Source of the DNA: CAWKEY01 sp963696315
Lineage (GTDB): Bacteria; Pseudomonadota; Gammaproteobacteria; Methylococcales; Methylomonadaceae
Length of the DNA stretch: 64,000 bases
Assembly: GCA_963696315.1 (NCBI GenBank)
Contig: CAVOJU010000025.1
Coordinates: 1 to 64,000 of the forward strand
Direction of reading: 5' to 3'
The translations under genes and the position numbers were made by a program. Positions 8,265-17,137 of this stretch are shown here, piece after piece; within the stretch, counting starts at the first letter, position 1; each line of letters opens with the position of its first letter. Under the pieces are notes generated by a model. The model saw only the letters and a list, made by a program, of their open reading frames with translations, was not told the origin of the DNA and did not search any database.

Positions 8265-9374
8265 ATGACTAAAGGCCCATCCAGATCAGCAGATATTCCA
8301 CGCCATATTATCGCCGCCAAATTACCAACTCGCGTCTATTGGAAGGGTGATGGCGCGGGTCGATGGATGGTGAAGTACAAGGACGAGGCTATCGATCGCT
8401 GGAAAGGAAAGCGTCTTTGTGGACCTGACTGCACGCTGTCTGAAATATGGCAAGCGTTCGAGGCCTTAAACGCCGCATCAGTGGCTACCTTTGCAACGGT
8501 GTCGCAGGAGTTTCAGACTACCCCTATCTGGCGCAAACTGGCTATCTCAACCCAACGGGACTACCTCGATTGCCACAATACAATTTGTACGCGCAACACC
8601 AGCAATGGCTTGTTGGGCGATTTGCCGATAACCCAATGGAGCATCGGACTGGTTAGAAAATACCGCGATGCTCGTGGTGAAAAGTCAACCAGTCGCGCCA
8701 ATAAAGAACTCGCTTACATTAAGCGAATTTTTAGCTGGGCGTATGAATATGAAAAAATCAAAACCAACCCAACACTAGGCGTTAAAAAGTTGACGATAAA
8801 AGCCCGGCAGCATTACGCTGAAGATAAGGACTACCAGTTTATGCTGCAAGTCGCTCGCACATCCAGTTACTGGTATGCTCCAGTGTGTATGGAAATCGCA
8901 TACCTATGCCGTATGCGTCTGTCCGAAGTATTGGATTTGTCTGATGCAAGCGAATTACCCTCTGGTTTGCTGATCAAACGGCGTAAAGGATCACGGGACA
9001 ACATCACCGCTTGGAACGACCGATTACGTGCTGAGTGGCAAACAGCCATCAACACTCGAAATCAAATACTACGGGATCGAAAACAACCTCACCCAATCAA
9101 AGCCGAAGATAGGTATGTTTTTATTTCAAAACGTACAGGAGATCGCATTCAGGTATCGAGTTTAAAAACCGCTCTTGGCCGGATTAGCACCGCAACGCAA
9201 GAAGAAGCAGATCGACTTGGCATTCAATGGACCAGGTTCACATTCCACGATCTAAAACGCAAAGGTGTGAGTGATACGACGGGAAATAAACTTGATGCGT
9301 CAGGACACCGAACAGCTTCGATGTTGAATATTTACGACGTGAAATTAAAGACTGTTGACCCCTCTGGTGAGTAA
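8265..9374 (+). CDS. int: Tyrosine recombinase (ICE integrase)
   Basis: A 369-residue phage-type integrase. The catalytic set is visible: Arg218 in LCRMRLSE, a beta-hairpin Lys241, His328 in FTFHDLKRK, His348 in ASGHRT and the nucleophile Tyr357 in LNIYDVK. The usual HxxR box reads His-Asp-Leu-Lys-Arg, so Lys331 sits at the Arg position with Arg332 next to it. The N-terminal region has a DNA-binding domain with CGPDC. The gene points at the 3' end of tRNA-His, 71 bp away, which is the usual arrangement for an element integrated at a tRNA gene. It probably integrates and excises the element carrying the trb genes. Confidence 0.85.
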   Translation: MTKGPSRSADIPRHIIAAKLPTRVYWKGDGAGRWMVKYKDEAIDRWKGKRLCGPDCTLSEIWQAFEALNAASVATFATVSQEFQTTPIWRKLAISTQRDYLDCHNTICTRNTSNGLLGDLPITQWSIGLVRKYRDARGEKSTSRANKELAYIKRIFSWAYEYEKIKTNPTLGVKKLTIKARQHYAEDKDYQFMLQVARTSSYWYAPVCMEIAYLCRMRLSEVLDLSDASELPSGLLIKRRKGSRDNITAWNDRLRAEWQTAINTRNQILRDRKQPHPIKAEDRYVFISKRTGDRIQVSSLKTALGRISTATQEEADRLGIQWTRFTFHDLKRKGVSDTTGNKLDASGHRTASMLNIYDVKLKTVDPSGE

Positions 9375-9445
9375 TTGCTTTGTTACCAGCTTTGTTACCA
9401 GATAGGATTATTGAAGGATTAAAACTTACTAACTGCTTGATTTAT

Positions 9446-9480
9446 TGGGGTGAACGACGGGGCTCGAACCCGCGACAACC
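9446..9480. other. Likely attachment site at the 3' end of tRNA-His
   Basis: The 3' part of tRNA-His (CCA, acceptor and T arm) faces the integrase gene. Integrative elements with tyrosine recombinases commonly use such a site. The matching copy would lie at the other end of the element, outside the window, so the core cannot be defined here. Confidence 0.35.
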
Positions 9481-9522
9481 GGAATCACAATCCGGGACTC
9501 TACCAACTGAGTTACGCTCACC
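9446..9522 (-). tRNA. tRNA-His (GTG)
   Basis: On the minus strand the 7-bp acceptor GTGAGCG pairs with CGTTCAC, with the extra G(-1) opposite C73 that marks tRNA-His. The anticodon loop is TTGTGAT with anticodon GTG, the T arm has GGTTCGAGCC, and CCA is encoded. Confidence 0.95.
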
Positions 9523-9545
9523 ATAATGACGGGGCATTCAACAAA

Positions 9546-9622
9546 TGGCGCGCTTGGCAGGATTCGAACCTGCGACCCTCGGCTTAGAAGGCCGATGCTC
9601 TATCCGGCTGAGCTACAAGCGC
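9546..9622 (-). tRNA. tRNA-Arg (TCT)
   Basis: Minus-strand cloverleaf with acceptor GCGCTTG/CAAGCGC, anticodon loop CTTCTAA (anticodon TCT), T arm GGTTCGAATCC and encoded CCA. It lies 23 bp from tRNA-His. Confidence 0.95.
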
Positions 9623-9626
9623 AAAA

Positions 9627-9703
9627 TGGTCGGGGTAGAGGGATTCGAACCCCCGACATCCTGCTCCCAAAGCAGGCGCGCTACCAGACTGCGCTATACC
9701 CCG
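9627..9703 (-). tRNA. tRNA-Pro (TGG)
   Basis: Minus-strand cloverleaf with acceptor CGGGGTA/TACCCCG, anticodon stem CCTGC/GCAGG, loop TTTGGGA (anticodon TGG) and encoded CCA. It is probably the first tRNA of a Pro-Arg-His transcript. Confidence 0.95.
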
Positions 9704-9817
9704 ATAACCTTCTTGATTAATGGCTTGTGAACTTCTTAACCACCCTTGAAGAGCTGACTATGGTAACGGCGCGTACCTATATCGTCAACTCTTTTTTATT
9801 TCATCATGATGATTGTT

Positions 9818-10447
9818 TTATAACTTGGCTATAACCATCTGATAAATATCTTCTGCCGCAACATCTGCGCCATTAAGGATTGCTTCCAGTTCGGCTAATT
9901 TGGCATCTGCAAATGCCCTGTCCTTGAGACTGGTGGCATTGATGTAGACATTTAAAGCCGCGCTTTTCAAGCCGGCATAAGCGGCCATTACCGCGACGCC
10001 GGCATCACTAATGACGCCCAGGTTGCCTTTACCGGCTGCAATACGGCTCAACTCAACAGCTTCCGCACACGCACGTGCGCAGGCCAGAGGCACATCCGTC
10101 GCTTCTTTTAATACCTCCTGAATCGCCTCACTACGCGCTGCTTTTTCAGCGTCGGAGCCTTTTGGCAAGCTGTATGTCGCCATTAAACGATTAAAAACAT
10201 CAACATCTGCCTTAATCATGCCAATCAGTTTTTCTCGTAAAGCTTCTGATTTTTCCAGCAATGCCAGCATTTCGGCTTCAACTTCTGCGTATTTGGGCTT
10301 ACCGATGGTCAGATTACATACCATGCTGATTAGGGCAGCTGATTGCGCGCCCATTACGGCAGCAGCACTACCGCCGCCCGGTGTAGGGGCTTTACTGGCC
10401 AATTCATCAATAAATAGCTGAACTGATTTGTCTTTGATTTCAATCAT
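9818..10447 (-). CDS. fchA: Methenyl-tetrahydrofolate cyclohydrolase (cyclodeaminase/cyclohydrolase family)
   Basis: This 209-residue protein is of the FchA/FTCD C-terminal family, all-alpha, with the N-terminal signature SKAPTPGGGSAAAVMGA (about residues 14-30) that binds folate. In methylotrophs FchA converts methenyl-H4F to formyl-H4F in one-carbon assimilation and oxidation. Length fits the free-standing enzyme. The family also includes glutamate formiminotransferase partners, but no histidine degradation gene is nearby, and the methylotrophic setting (xoxF 4 kb away) favours FchA. It is separated from cysS by about 110 bp and has its own start region. Confidence 0.8.
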   Translation of the reverse strand: MIEIKDKSVQLFIDELASKAPTPGGGSAAAVMGAQSAALISMVCNLTIGKPKYAEVEAEMLALLEKSEALREKLIGMIKADVDVFNRLMATYSLPKGSDAEKAARSEAIQEVLKEATDVPLACARACAEAVELSRIAAGKGNLGVISDAGVAVMAAYAGLKSAALNVYINATSLKDRAFADAKLAELEAILNGADVAAEDIYQMVIAKL

Positions 10448-10556
10448 GGTGTAACGTCTCTTATGAATTCTTAACTAGGGTTGCCGGGCAATGTGACCCA
10501 GACAATGCCATACGCTATAAATTGTCAACAGTAAAACTGGCAGCAAAAAACATGGG

Positions 10557-11999
10557 TTATTCGCGCCGCCAGCTGGTTGTACCATTGGGTGCATCTTCCA
10601 GAATCACACCCTGCTGTTTTAATTCATCGCGGATTAGATCTGCCAAGGCCCAATCTTTAGCTTTTTTAGCATCCAATCGGGCTAAAATTTGTTGCTCTAT
10701 CCAAGCATCCTCTCTACTTATATCAGCTGAACCCGAGACTGAAGCACCGCTTCCTGCTAGCACACCTCCAGCCACAGGGGTCATGCTCCCCTTTAACCAT
10801 TTATCAGGATCATCCTGCAAAATGCCCAGCAAACCGCCTAATGTTTTAAGACTGGCCGCCAATTGCTCTGCCATTTCAGGATTGTTTTTTTTCGCTATAT
10901 TGAGTTCGTTAACCAGCTTGAACAATCCAGCGATAGCGACAGGCGTATTAAAGTCGTCATCCATCGCCTCTTGAAAACGGGCCTGATAATCGGCCAAGAC
11001 CGGCGCATCAAGCTCTGCGACGCCACGCAAGGCGGTATAAAGACGGGTCAACCCAGCTTCCGCATCGTTCAACTGTTCGTCCGAATAATTTAACGGACTG
11101 CGGTAATGACTGGACAAAATAAAAAAACGAATTATGTCGGAGCGGCGGTAACGTTCACGCACGTCTTTCAAGGTAAAGAAATTGCCCAGCGACTTGGACA
11201 TCTTTTCTTCATTAACGCGCACAAAGCCGTTGTGCATCCAGACGTTAACAAACTTCTCACCGGTCGCGCCTTCTGACTGGGCGATCTCATTTTCATGGTG
11301 CGGAAATTGCAAATCCATTCCGCCGCCGTGGATGTCAAAATGATTGCCCAGGCAGCAGGTGGACATCGCCGAACATTCTATATGCCAACCCGGACGCCCC
11401 ATGCCCCAGGGCGACTGCCACGCTGGTTCGTTGACTTTTGCCATTTTCCATAACACAAAATCCATGGGGTTCTGTTTGGCCAAGTCCACATCCACACGCT
11501 CACCGGCCTGTAAGTCAGCCAGATTTTTGCCTGACAATTTGCCGTAGTCTTTAAACTGAGCGACCGAATAAAAGACATCCCCATTACTACCGATATAAGC
11601 CAAGCCTTTAGCAATGAGTGTTTCAATCATGCCAATAATTGCATCGATTGATTGCGTCGCTCTGGGCTCAATGTCGGGGGGCAACACGGAAAGCGCCCGC
11701 TCGTCTTCGTGCATGGCATCAATAAAACGCTCAGTCAGTTCCCTGAATTCTTCTCCATTTTCATGAGCGCGTCGAATAATTTTGTCGTCAATATCGGTAA
11801 TATTGCGCACATAGGTCAATTCATAGCCTGAATAGCGAAGGTAGCGCGCGACAGTATCAAACACCACCATCACTCGCGCATGGCCGATATGGCAATAATC
11901 ATAGACCGTCATCCCGCACACATACATGCCGACCTTGCCAGGTATCCGAGGCTGAAATACTTCTTTTTTACGTGTCAGAGTGTTATATATTTTCAGCAT
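10557..11999 (-). CDS. cysS: Cysteinyl-tRNA synthetase
   Basis: A 480-residue class I synthetase charging tRNA-Cys. The zinc-site motif GMYVCGMTVYDYCHIGHAR holds the HIGH signature near residues 30-39, and KMSKSLGN is the KMSKS loop. The SAMSTCCLGNHFDIHGGG and FPHHENEIAQ segments are also typical of CysRS zinc ligands. I chose ATG 11999 (MLKIYNTLTRKK) because the family starts there; the frame is open for 33 more codons upstream. It is divergent from the cyclophilin gene, and the cysS / ppi / lpxH order is conserved in gammaproteobacteria. Confidence 0.95.
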   Translation of the reverse strand: MLKIYNTLTRKKEVFQPRIPGKVGMYVCGMTVYDYCHIGHARVMVVFDTVARYLRYSGYELTYVRNITDIDDKIIRRAHENGEEFRELTERFIDAMHEDERALSVLPPDIEPRATQSIDAIIGMIETLIAKGLAYIGSNGDVFYSVAQFKDYGKLSGKNLADLQAGERVDVDLAKQNPMDFVLWKMAKVNEPAWQSPWGMGRPGWHIECSAMSTCCLGNHFDIHGGGMDLQFPHHENEIAQSEGATGEKFVNVWMHNGFVRVNEEKMSKSLGNFFTLKDVRERYRRSDIIRFFILSSHYRSPLNYSDEQLNDAEAGLTRLYTALRGVAELDAPVLADYQARFQEAMDDDFNTPVAIAGLFKLVNELNIAKKNNPEMAEQLAASLKTLGGLLGILQDDPDKWLKGSMTPVAGGVLAGSGASVSGSADISREDAWIEQQILARLDAKKAKDWALADLIRDELKQQGVILEDAPNGTTSWRRE

Positions 12000-12176
12000 T
12001 TCATTAGCTTCTGTTAGTTGTAGGGCCACAGCTGCGTTGTTTGCAAAGCAGCCAATAAATTGCCAAAGTTGAGAAAGAATGGAAACAAAACGGTACAATC
12101 TACCAAGACCGGCACTTCTCTTTCAAGATAAAAACACATAAAATTCGCTGTTTGCATCAAACACAAGGAAAAACCC

Positions 12177-12758
12177 ATGCGTACTTTCACTATTTCCCTG
12201 ATGCTGCTACTAACCTCAACGCTTTCATTTGCTACGGAAAACAAAATGCCTGACACCCAAGCCAAAGTTAAATTAACCACCACACTCGGTGATATCGTTA
12301 TTCAGCTCAACACCAAAAAAGCGCCCATTTCCTCGGAAAATTTTCTGACATATGTTAAAGAAGGCTTTTACAATGGCACTATTTTTCATCGTGTTATCAA
12401 GGGCTTTATGGCGCAAGGCGGTGGTTTTGATACCAGCTTCAACCAGAAAGCGGTTCATGCGCCCATCAAAAACGAAGCGAACAACGGCTTGTCCAATACT
12501 CGCGGTACCCTAGCCATGGCACGCACCAACGTTCCTGATTCGGCAACAGCCCAGTTTTTTATTAATTACAAAGACAATGCTTTCTTGAACCACACCAGCC
12601 CAACTCCCAATGGCTGGGGCTATGCGGTATTCGGCGAGGTCATCGAGGGCATGGACGTAGTGGATGCTATGGCCAATCAACCCACAGGCAACCGGGGCGG
12701 CCACCAGGATGTGCCTAAAACGGATATTGTCATTGAAAAGGCTGAAGTAATTAAATAA
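12177..12758 (+). CDS. Periplasmic cyclophilin-type peptidyl-prolyl isomerase
   Basis: A 193-residue cyclophilin with an N-terminal signal peptide (MRTFTISLMLLLTSTLSFA). The domain has the family core: TIFHRVIKGFMAQGG (active-site Arg and Gln), then AMARTNVPDSATAQFFIN and the WGYAVFGEVIEGMDVVD segment. It catalyses cis-trans isomerisation of proline peptide bonds and, given the signal, probably works in the periplasm like PpiA, although the gene position matches PpiB of E. coli. It lies 64 bp before lpxH. Confidence 0.9.
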   Translation: MRTFTISLMLLLTSTLSFATENKMPDTQAKVKLTTTLGDIVIQLNTKKAPISSENFLTYVKEGFYNGTIFHRVIKGFMAQGGGFDTSFNQKAVHAPIKNEANNGLSNTRGTLAMARTNVPDSATAQFFINYKDNAFLNHTSPTPNGWGYAVFGEVIEGMDVVDAMANQPTGNRGGHQDVPKTDIVIEKAEVIK

Positions 12759-12822
12759 CTAAAAGAAAGATGAAAGCCATAAAGACTTTTCGCCTTATGC
12801 CTTTTGGCTAGCATCAATCTTT

Positions 12823-13548
12823 ATGAACAATGAAATCCTGTTTATTTCAGATCTCCATATTTCACTGGAAAAACCTGAAATCACCCGCCGATTTCTTGCA
12901 TTTCTTGAAAAGAGAGCCCCCCAAGCGAGCGCCGTTTACATTTTGGGCGATCTTTTCGATGCCTGGATCGGCGACGATGACCCTACCCCACCCAACGGCA
13001 GAATACGCAAGCACCTTAGACAATTGACCGATTCGGGCACAAAAGTATATTTGCAGCAGGGCAACCGCGATTTTCTGCTAGGCCGCAAATTTTGCGAAGA
13101 TACAGGCGTTACACTTATCGATGATTATTTTGTAATCGATATACAGGGTACACGTACACTGCTAACCCATGGTGATTTACTGTGCACAGATGACAAGCCC
13201 TACCAGGCGTTTAGAATCAAATCACATACTCCAGAGTGGCAGCACTACGTGCTTTCCAAACCCTTGCTGGTTCGCCTATTGATGGCGCGCTGGTACCGTT
13301 TTCGCAGTCATTTCCATAAACGCAAAAAAACGCTGGAGATCATGGACGTCAATCAAGACACCGTTATCGAGGTTATGCACCAACATAACTGCTTACGCCT
13401 GATTCACGGCCACACTCATCGCCCTGCCGTACACAACTTTGATCTGAATGGTATGCCCGCCCAACGCTTTGTCCTTGCCGCCTGGAGCAAAAATGCCGGA
13501 GAAATTTTATGCTGGGATAACCACAGTTATCACATCGAAATGATTTAA
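12823..13548 (+). CDS. lpxH: UDP-2,3-diacylglucosamine diphosphatase
   Basis: A 241-residue metallophosphoesterase of lipid A synthesis, which cleaves UDP-2,3-diacylglucosamine to lipid X and UMP. Metal-binding motifs are intact: FISDLHIS, ILGDLFDAWIGDD, QQGNRDFLLG, LTHGDLLCTDD and LIHGHTHRPAVH. Length and motif order match LpxH rather than LpxI. The enzyme is a peripheral protein of the inner membrane. The gene follows the cyclophilin gene, an order kept in many gammaproteobacteria. Confidence 0.95.
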   Translation: MNNEILFISDLHISLEKPEITRRFLAFLEKRAPQASAVYILGDLFDAWIGDDDPTPPNGRIRKHLRQLTDSGTKVYLQQGNRDFLLGRKFCEDTGVTLIDDYFVIDIQGTRTLLTHGDLLCTDDKPYQAFRIKSHTPEWQHYVLSKPLLVRLLMARWYRFRSHFHKRKKTLEIMDVNQDTVIEVMHQHNCLRLIHGHTHRPAVHNFDLNGMPAQRFVLAAWSKNAGEILCWDNHSYHIEMI

Positions 13549-13851
13549 CGGTGCCGATAGAATAATTGGGTGAATTTCAAACAGTTGCATGATAAAAGCG
13601 CTTATCAAAAAAAATTGCTATTGCCACGCTTTAGCTTTTGTTGACAAAATCTCACCAACAAATCAGTATGCGCCAGCCTTTAAGAGTTGACTTTTCAGGC
13701 AAAATCATTAAATTTAGTCAGCTGGTGTGACTCGAATAAAACTCCTTCATCAAGGAAATAAACAAAGTCAGCCATAAAGCTTTAACACTAATATTAGTCT
13801 TAAAAACATAATCAGTATTCTGTTGTGTTACAGAATATCAGGAGAAAATAT
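13549..13851 (+). promoter_or_regulatory. xoxF upstream region (303 bp) with possible promoters
   Basis: An A/T-rich stretch without genes. Two possible sigma-70-like sites are TTGACA at 13641 with CAGTAT 17 bp downstream, and TTGACT at 13687 with an AT-rich -10 area. A good ribosome site (AGGAGAA) precedes ATG 13852. The long leader would suit lanthanide-responsive control, but no operator can be recognised. Confidence 0.35.
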
Positions 13852-15708
13852 ATGAAGAAGCCTTTAAAAAGTTGGCTGCTTGCTTCCAGTGTGGCTGCTT
13901 TATTAGCTGCGCCAGCAATTTCAACTGCTAACAGCGATCTTGAAAAACTAACCCAGAACCCTGCTAACTGGGCAACTTGGGGTGGAAACTACGCTGGCAC
14001 CCGATTCAGTAAACTGGATCAAATCAACGTTAGCAATGTAAAAAATCTGCAACCTGCATGGTCTTTTTCTACTGGCGTATTACGTGGCCACGAAGGTGGA
14101 CCATTGGTTGTTAACGATATTCTTTACATCCACACCCCTTTCCCTAACACCGTTTATGCGATTGACCAAAAAACTCAGTCTGTAATCTGGGAATTCACAC
14201 CGACTCAAGATGCCGATGTGACTATTCCGGTTATGTGCTGCGATACAGTTAACCGTGGTTTGGCTTATGGCGATGGCAAAATATTTTTACAACAATCGGA
14301 TACTGTTTTAACGGCACTAGACGCTAAAACCGGTAAACGTATTTGGAGCGTCCAAAATGGCGACCCAAAACTGGGTATGACCAATACTCAAGCGCCTTTG
14401 GTTGTAAAAGATAAAGTACTGACAGGTATTTCCGGTGGTGAGTTTGGTGTACGCGGCTTCCTGGCTGCTTACGATATCAACACTGGCGAATTAGCCTGGA
14501 AAGGCTACAGCATGGGCCCTGACAGCGATACCCTGATTGACGCCAAAAAAACCACCACCTGGAAAGACGGTAAAGTCGCTCCTGTTGGTGAAAACTCAAG
14601 CTTAAGCACTTGGGAAGGCGACCAATGGAAAATCGGCGGCGGTACAACCTGGGGCTGGTACAGCTATGACCCTAAACTGAACCTGGTTTACTACGGATCA
14701 GGCAACCCATCTACCTGGAACCCTGTGCAACGTCCAGGCGACAACAAATGGTCCATGTCTTTGTGGGCTCGCGATGCTGACACCGGTGCGGTTAAATGGG
14801 TTTACCAAATGACGCCACACGATGAGTGGGATTTTGACGGTATCAACGAAACGGTTCTGGTTGACCAGGAAGTCAAAGGCAAATTGCACAAAACCATCGT
14901 GCATTTCGACCGTAACGGCTTTGGTTATACCCTTGATCGTGAAACCGGTGAACTGTTAGTCGCTGAAAAATTCGACAAATCAGTCAACTGGGCAAGTCAC
15001 GTTGATATGAAATCCGGTCGTCCACAAGTTGTTGCCGAATTCAGTACTGAACAAAACGGTGAAGATGTCAATACCAAAGGCGTTTGCCCTGCGGCATTAG
15101 GAAGCAAAAACCAACAACCCGTTTCCTACTCACCCGAAACCGGCTTGTTCTATATTTCTGGTAACCATTTGTGCATGGACTACGAACCATTCGAGGTTTC
15201 ATACACAGCCGGTCAACCTTATGTAGGCGCTACCTTAAGCATGATGCCAGCAGGTGCTGACGTTATGACAGGAAAACCCGATGGTACAACCAACCTGGGT
15301 CAATTCACCGCATTCGACGCTAAAACCGGCAAAATCGTCTGGTCCAACAAAGAGCAATTCTCTGTTTGGTCCGGTTCAGTTGCCACTGCAGGCGGCGTTG
15401 TATTCTACGGCACGCTGGAAGGCTACCTGAAAGCAGTTGATGCTAAAACAGGTAAAGAATTGTACAAATTCAAAACACCTTCCGGCATCATCGGTAACGT
15501 TAACACTTGGCAATATAACGGCAAACAATATGTCGGCGTACTGTCAGGCATTGGCGGCTGGGCAGGTATCGGTATCGCTGCTGGTCTTGACACCGGTGAA
15601 GAAAATTCAAACTCTGAAGGTTTGGGTGCTGTCGGCGCATACAGAAGCTTAAGCTCATTCACCAAACTGGGTGGTACATTAACTGTATTCGCATTACCTG
15701 GTAACTAA
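13852..15708 (+). CDS. xoxF: Lanthanide-dependent methanol dehydrogenase, XoxF type
   Basis: A 618-residue periplasmic PQQ quinoprotein that oxidises methanol. A signal peptide ends near residue 26 (AISTANS). The eight-bladed propeller holds the vicinal Cys129-Cys130 pair (PVMCCDTV) under PQQ, Glu197 (GGEFGV) and Asn285 (GSGNPSTW) as metal ligands, and PHDEWDFDG with catalytic Asp327 and the extra Asp329. That last Asp is the mark of lanthanide XoxF; calcium MxaF has Ala there. ATG 13852 is chosen over an upstream codon because it has a Shine-Dalgarno and starts the signal peptide. Sequence style fits the XoxF5 clade of methanotrophs, but the clade is inference. A strong terminator follows, so xoxJ is probably transcribed separately. 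Confidence 0.95.
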   Translation: MKKPLKSWLLASSVAALLAAPAISTANSDLEKLTQNPANWATWGGNYAGTRFSKLDQINVSNVKNLQPAWSFSTGVLRGHEGGPLVVNDILYIHTPFPNTVYAIDQKTQSVIWEFTPTQDADVTIPVMCCDTVNRGLAYGDGKIFLQQSDTVLTALDAKTGKRIWSVQNGDPKLGMTNTQAPLVVKDKVLTGISGGEFGVRGFLAAYDINTGELAWKGYSMGPDSDTLIDAKKTTTWKDGKVAPVGENSSLSTWEGDQWKIGGGTTWGWYSYDPKLNLVYYGSGNPSTWNPVQRPGDNKWSMSLWARDADTGAVKWVYQMTPHDEWDFDGINETVLVDQEVKGKLHKTIVHFDRNGFGYTLDRETGELLVAEKFDKSVNWASHVDMKSGRPQVVAEFSTEQNGEDVNTKGVCPAALGSKNQQPVSYSPETGLFYISGNHLCMDYEPFEVSYTAGQPYVGATLSMMPAGADVMTGKPDGTTNLGQFTAFDAKTGKIVWSNKEQFSVWSGSVATAGGVVFYGTLEGYLKAVDAKTGKELYKFKTPSGIIGNVNTWQYNGKQYVGVLSGIGGWAGIGIAAGLDTGEENSNSEGLGAVGAYRSLSSFTKLGGTLTVFALPGN

Positions 15709-16141
15709 ATCGATTCAATTTGATTGGATTGATTGTAAAAGCCCCGTTCGATTTATCGAACGGGGCTTTTTTTATGCTTACAACAAAAATCAACCTAAAA
15801 ATCCGCTTATTGTTCGGCAGCTTCGTATTTTGCTCGACTCCATAAACCCACAGACAAGTTACTGAAAAATGTATGCACATTTTGGGCAACCATTCATTGC
15901 GGGCGTCAGACACACTCCCTATTTTTTAATTCCATCTCAATATTGCTGCAAACTGTAACCCGGAATACCCTTACGAAACTGAGCACCGCATATTTGAGGC
16001 GGTGAAAACGGCTGCAAAAGCTCTATTCCCAATTCTATCTTGCTTCCGGCAGCATTGCTTCCTTTAACATTTAGTTTAAGCCCTCGCTTTTTATGCAGTA
16101 CACTATTGGCCCATTTGCATGATTCACACGAGGAGAATTGA
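15709..16141. other. 433-bp gap between xoxF and xoxJ
   Basis: The stretch holds the xoxF terminator and then A/T-rich sequence that probably carries the xoxJ promoter. No c-type cytochrome CXXCH frame was found, so xoxG is not here. Small frames on the minus strand show no motif or ribosome site. Confidence 0.6.
15737..15773 (+). terminator. Rho-independent terminator of xoxF
   Basis: AAAAGCCCCGTTCGAT and ATCGAACGGGGCTTTTTTT form a long GC-rich stem with a short loop and a T run, 28 bp after the xoxF stop codon. Confidence 0.92.
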
Positions 16142-17002
16142 ATGAGGGCTACGTCTCTATTAGTCATCGGCTTATTGCTTAGCACAGCAGCGTTTTCTGC
16201 TTTGGCAGAAGAAAAATTCAAGGTTTGCGCCGACCCGCTGAACCCACCCTATTCAACCAAAAACCAAGACGGTTTTGAAAATAAAATTGCCGAACTGTTC
16301 GCCAAGGAACTCGGGCAGACCCTTGAATACACCTGGTTTCCCCAGCGTATCGGTTTTATCCGCAATACCTTAACAGCACCCTTAAAAGATACTGATGTCG
16401 ACAGTGAAGAGTTTAAATGCGATGTCATTATGGGCGTCCCTGCCGGTCAGGACATGACCTTAACCACTCAGCCCTATTATCATTCAACCTATGTTCTGTT
16501 GGTCGCCAAGGGCCGGGGCTGGGATAATATCAGTGATGCTGATCAATTGCTGCAGTTACCACTGGAAAAACAGGAGGCCCTGAAAATAGCCATGTTTGAT
16601 CGCGGCCCTGGCACGGCCTGGCTGCAAAAAGCCGGCTTGCTGGATCAAGGCATCCCCTACCAGTCCATGTCAGGGGACAGTGAAAATAATGTCGCCATGC
16701 AGATACAAAAAGATCTTAAAGCGGGAAAAATTGACATGGTCATTTTATGGGGGCCTGTTGCCGGCTATGTCGTCTCACAAAGCCCAAAAAACAGCTATGC
16801 GGTGATCCCTATGAAATCAACACCGGGAATAAAATTCGATTTTTCTATGGCGATGGGCGTGCGTTTTGCCGATAAAAAAAGACAGGAGACACTGAACAAG
16901 CTGATTGCGGCTAAAACCAGTGAAATTCAGGCCATCATGGCAAAATACAACATTCCGCTATTACCGATCCCCAAGCAGGGGATCAAAAAAGACGATGACT
17001 GA
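16142..17002 (+). CDS. xoxJ: XoxJ-type periplasmic protein (extracellular solute-binding fold)
   Basis: A 286-residue secreted protein with a signal peptide ending at ALA-EE (about residue 22) and a type-2 solute-binding fold. FKVCADPLNPPYSTKNQDGF at the mature N-terminus is typical of the XoxJ/MoxJ group that accompanies PQQ methanol dehydrogenases. XoxJ is thought to help activate or load XoxF rather than to transport a ligand. A strong ribosome site (GAGGAGAA) precedes ATG 16142. It follows xoxF but lies beyond that gene's terminator. The C-terminus is highly charged (KKDDD). Confidence 0.85.
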   Translation: MRATSLLVIGLLLSTAAFSALAEEKFKVCADPLNPPYSTKNQDGFENKIAELFAKELGQTLEYTWFPQRIGFIRNTLTAPLKDTDVDSEEFKCDVIMGVPAGQDMTLTTQPYYHSTYVLLVAKGRGWDNISDADQLLQLPLEKQEALKIAMFDRGPGTAWLQKAGLLDQGIPYQSMSGDSENNVAMQIQKDLKAGKIDMVILWGPVAGYVVSQSPKNSYAVIPMKSTPGIKFDFSMAMGVRFADKKRQETLNKLIAAKTSEIQAIMAKYNIPLLPIPKQGIKKDDD

Positions 17003-17137
17003 TAGTGAGGACATCAATAACGCCGGGAACTGCAATGAAATAAACTCTGGATCATCGGCTCAGGCCCGAAGGTGTCCAATCGGCCGCCCTCATGGCAATA
17101 TCATTTTTTTCAAGTTATTAAGCCCGGCTTGCCAGTA

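Noticed and set aside
9526..9730. Two overlapping plus-strand frames over the tRNA genes
   Set aside because: They are antisense readings of tRNA-Arg and tRNA-Pro; such products are well-known annotation artefacts.
13852..15708. Calcium methanol dehydrogenase MxaF
   Set aside because: The DEWDFDG motif has the additional Asp of lanthanide enzymes, and no mxaG, mxaI or mxaJ order is present apart from xoxJ.
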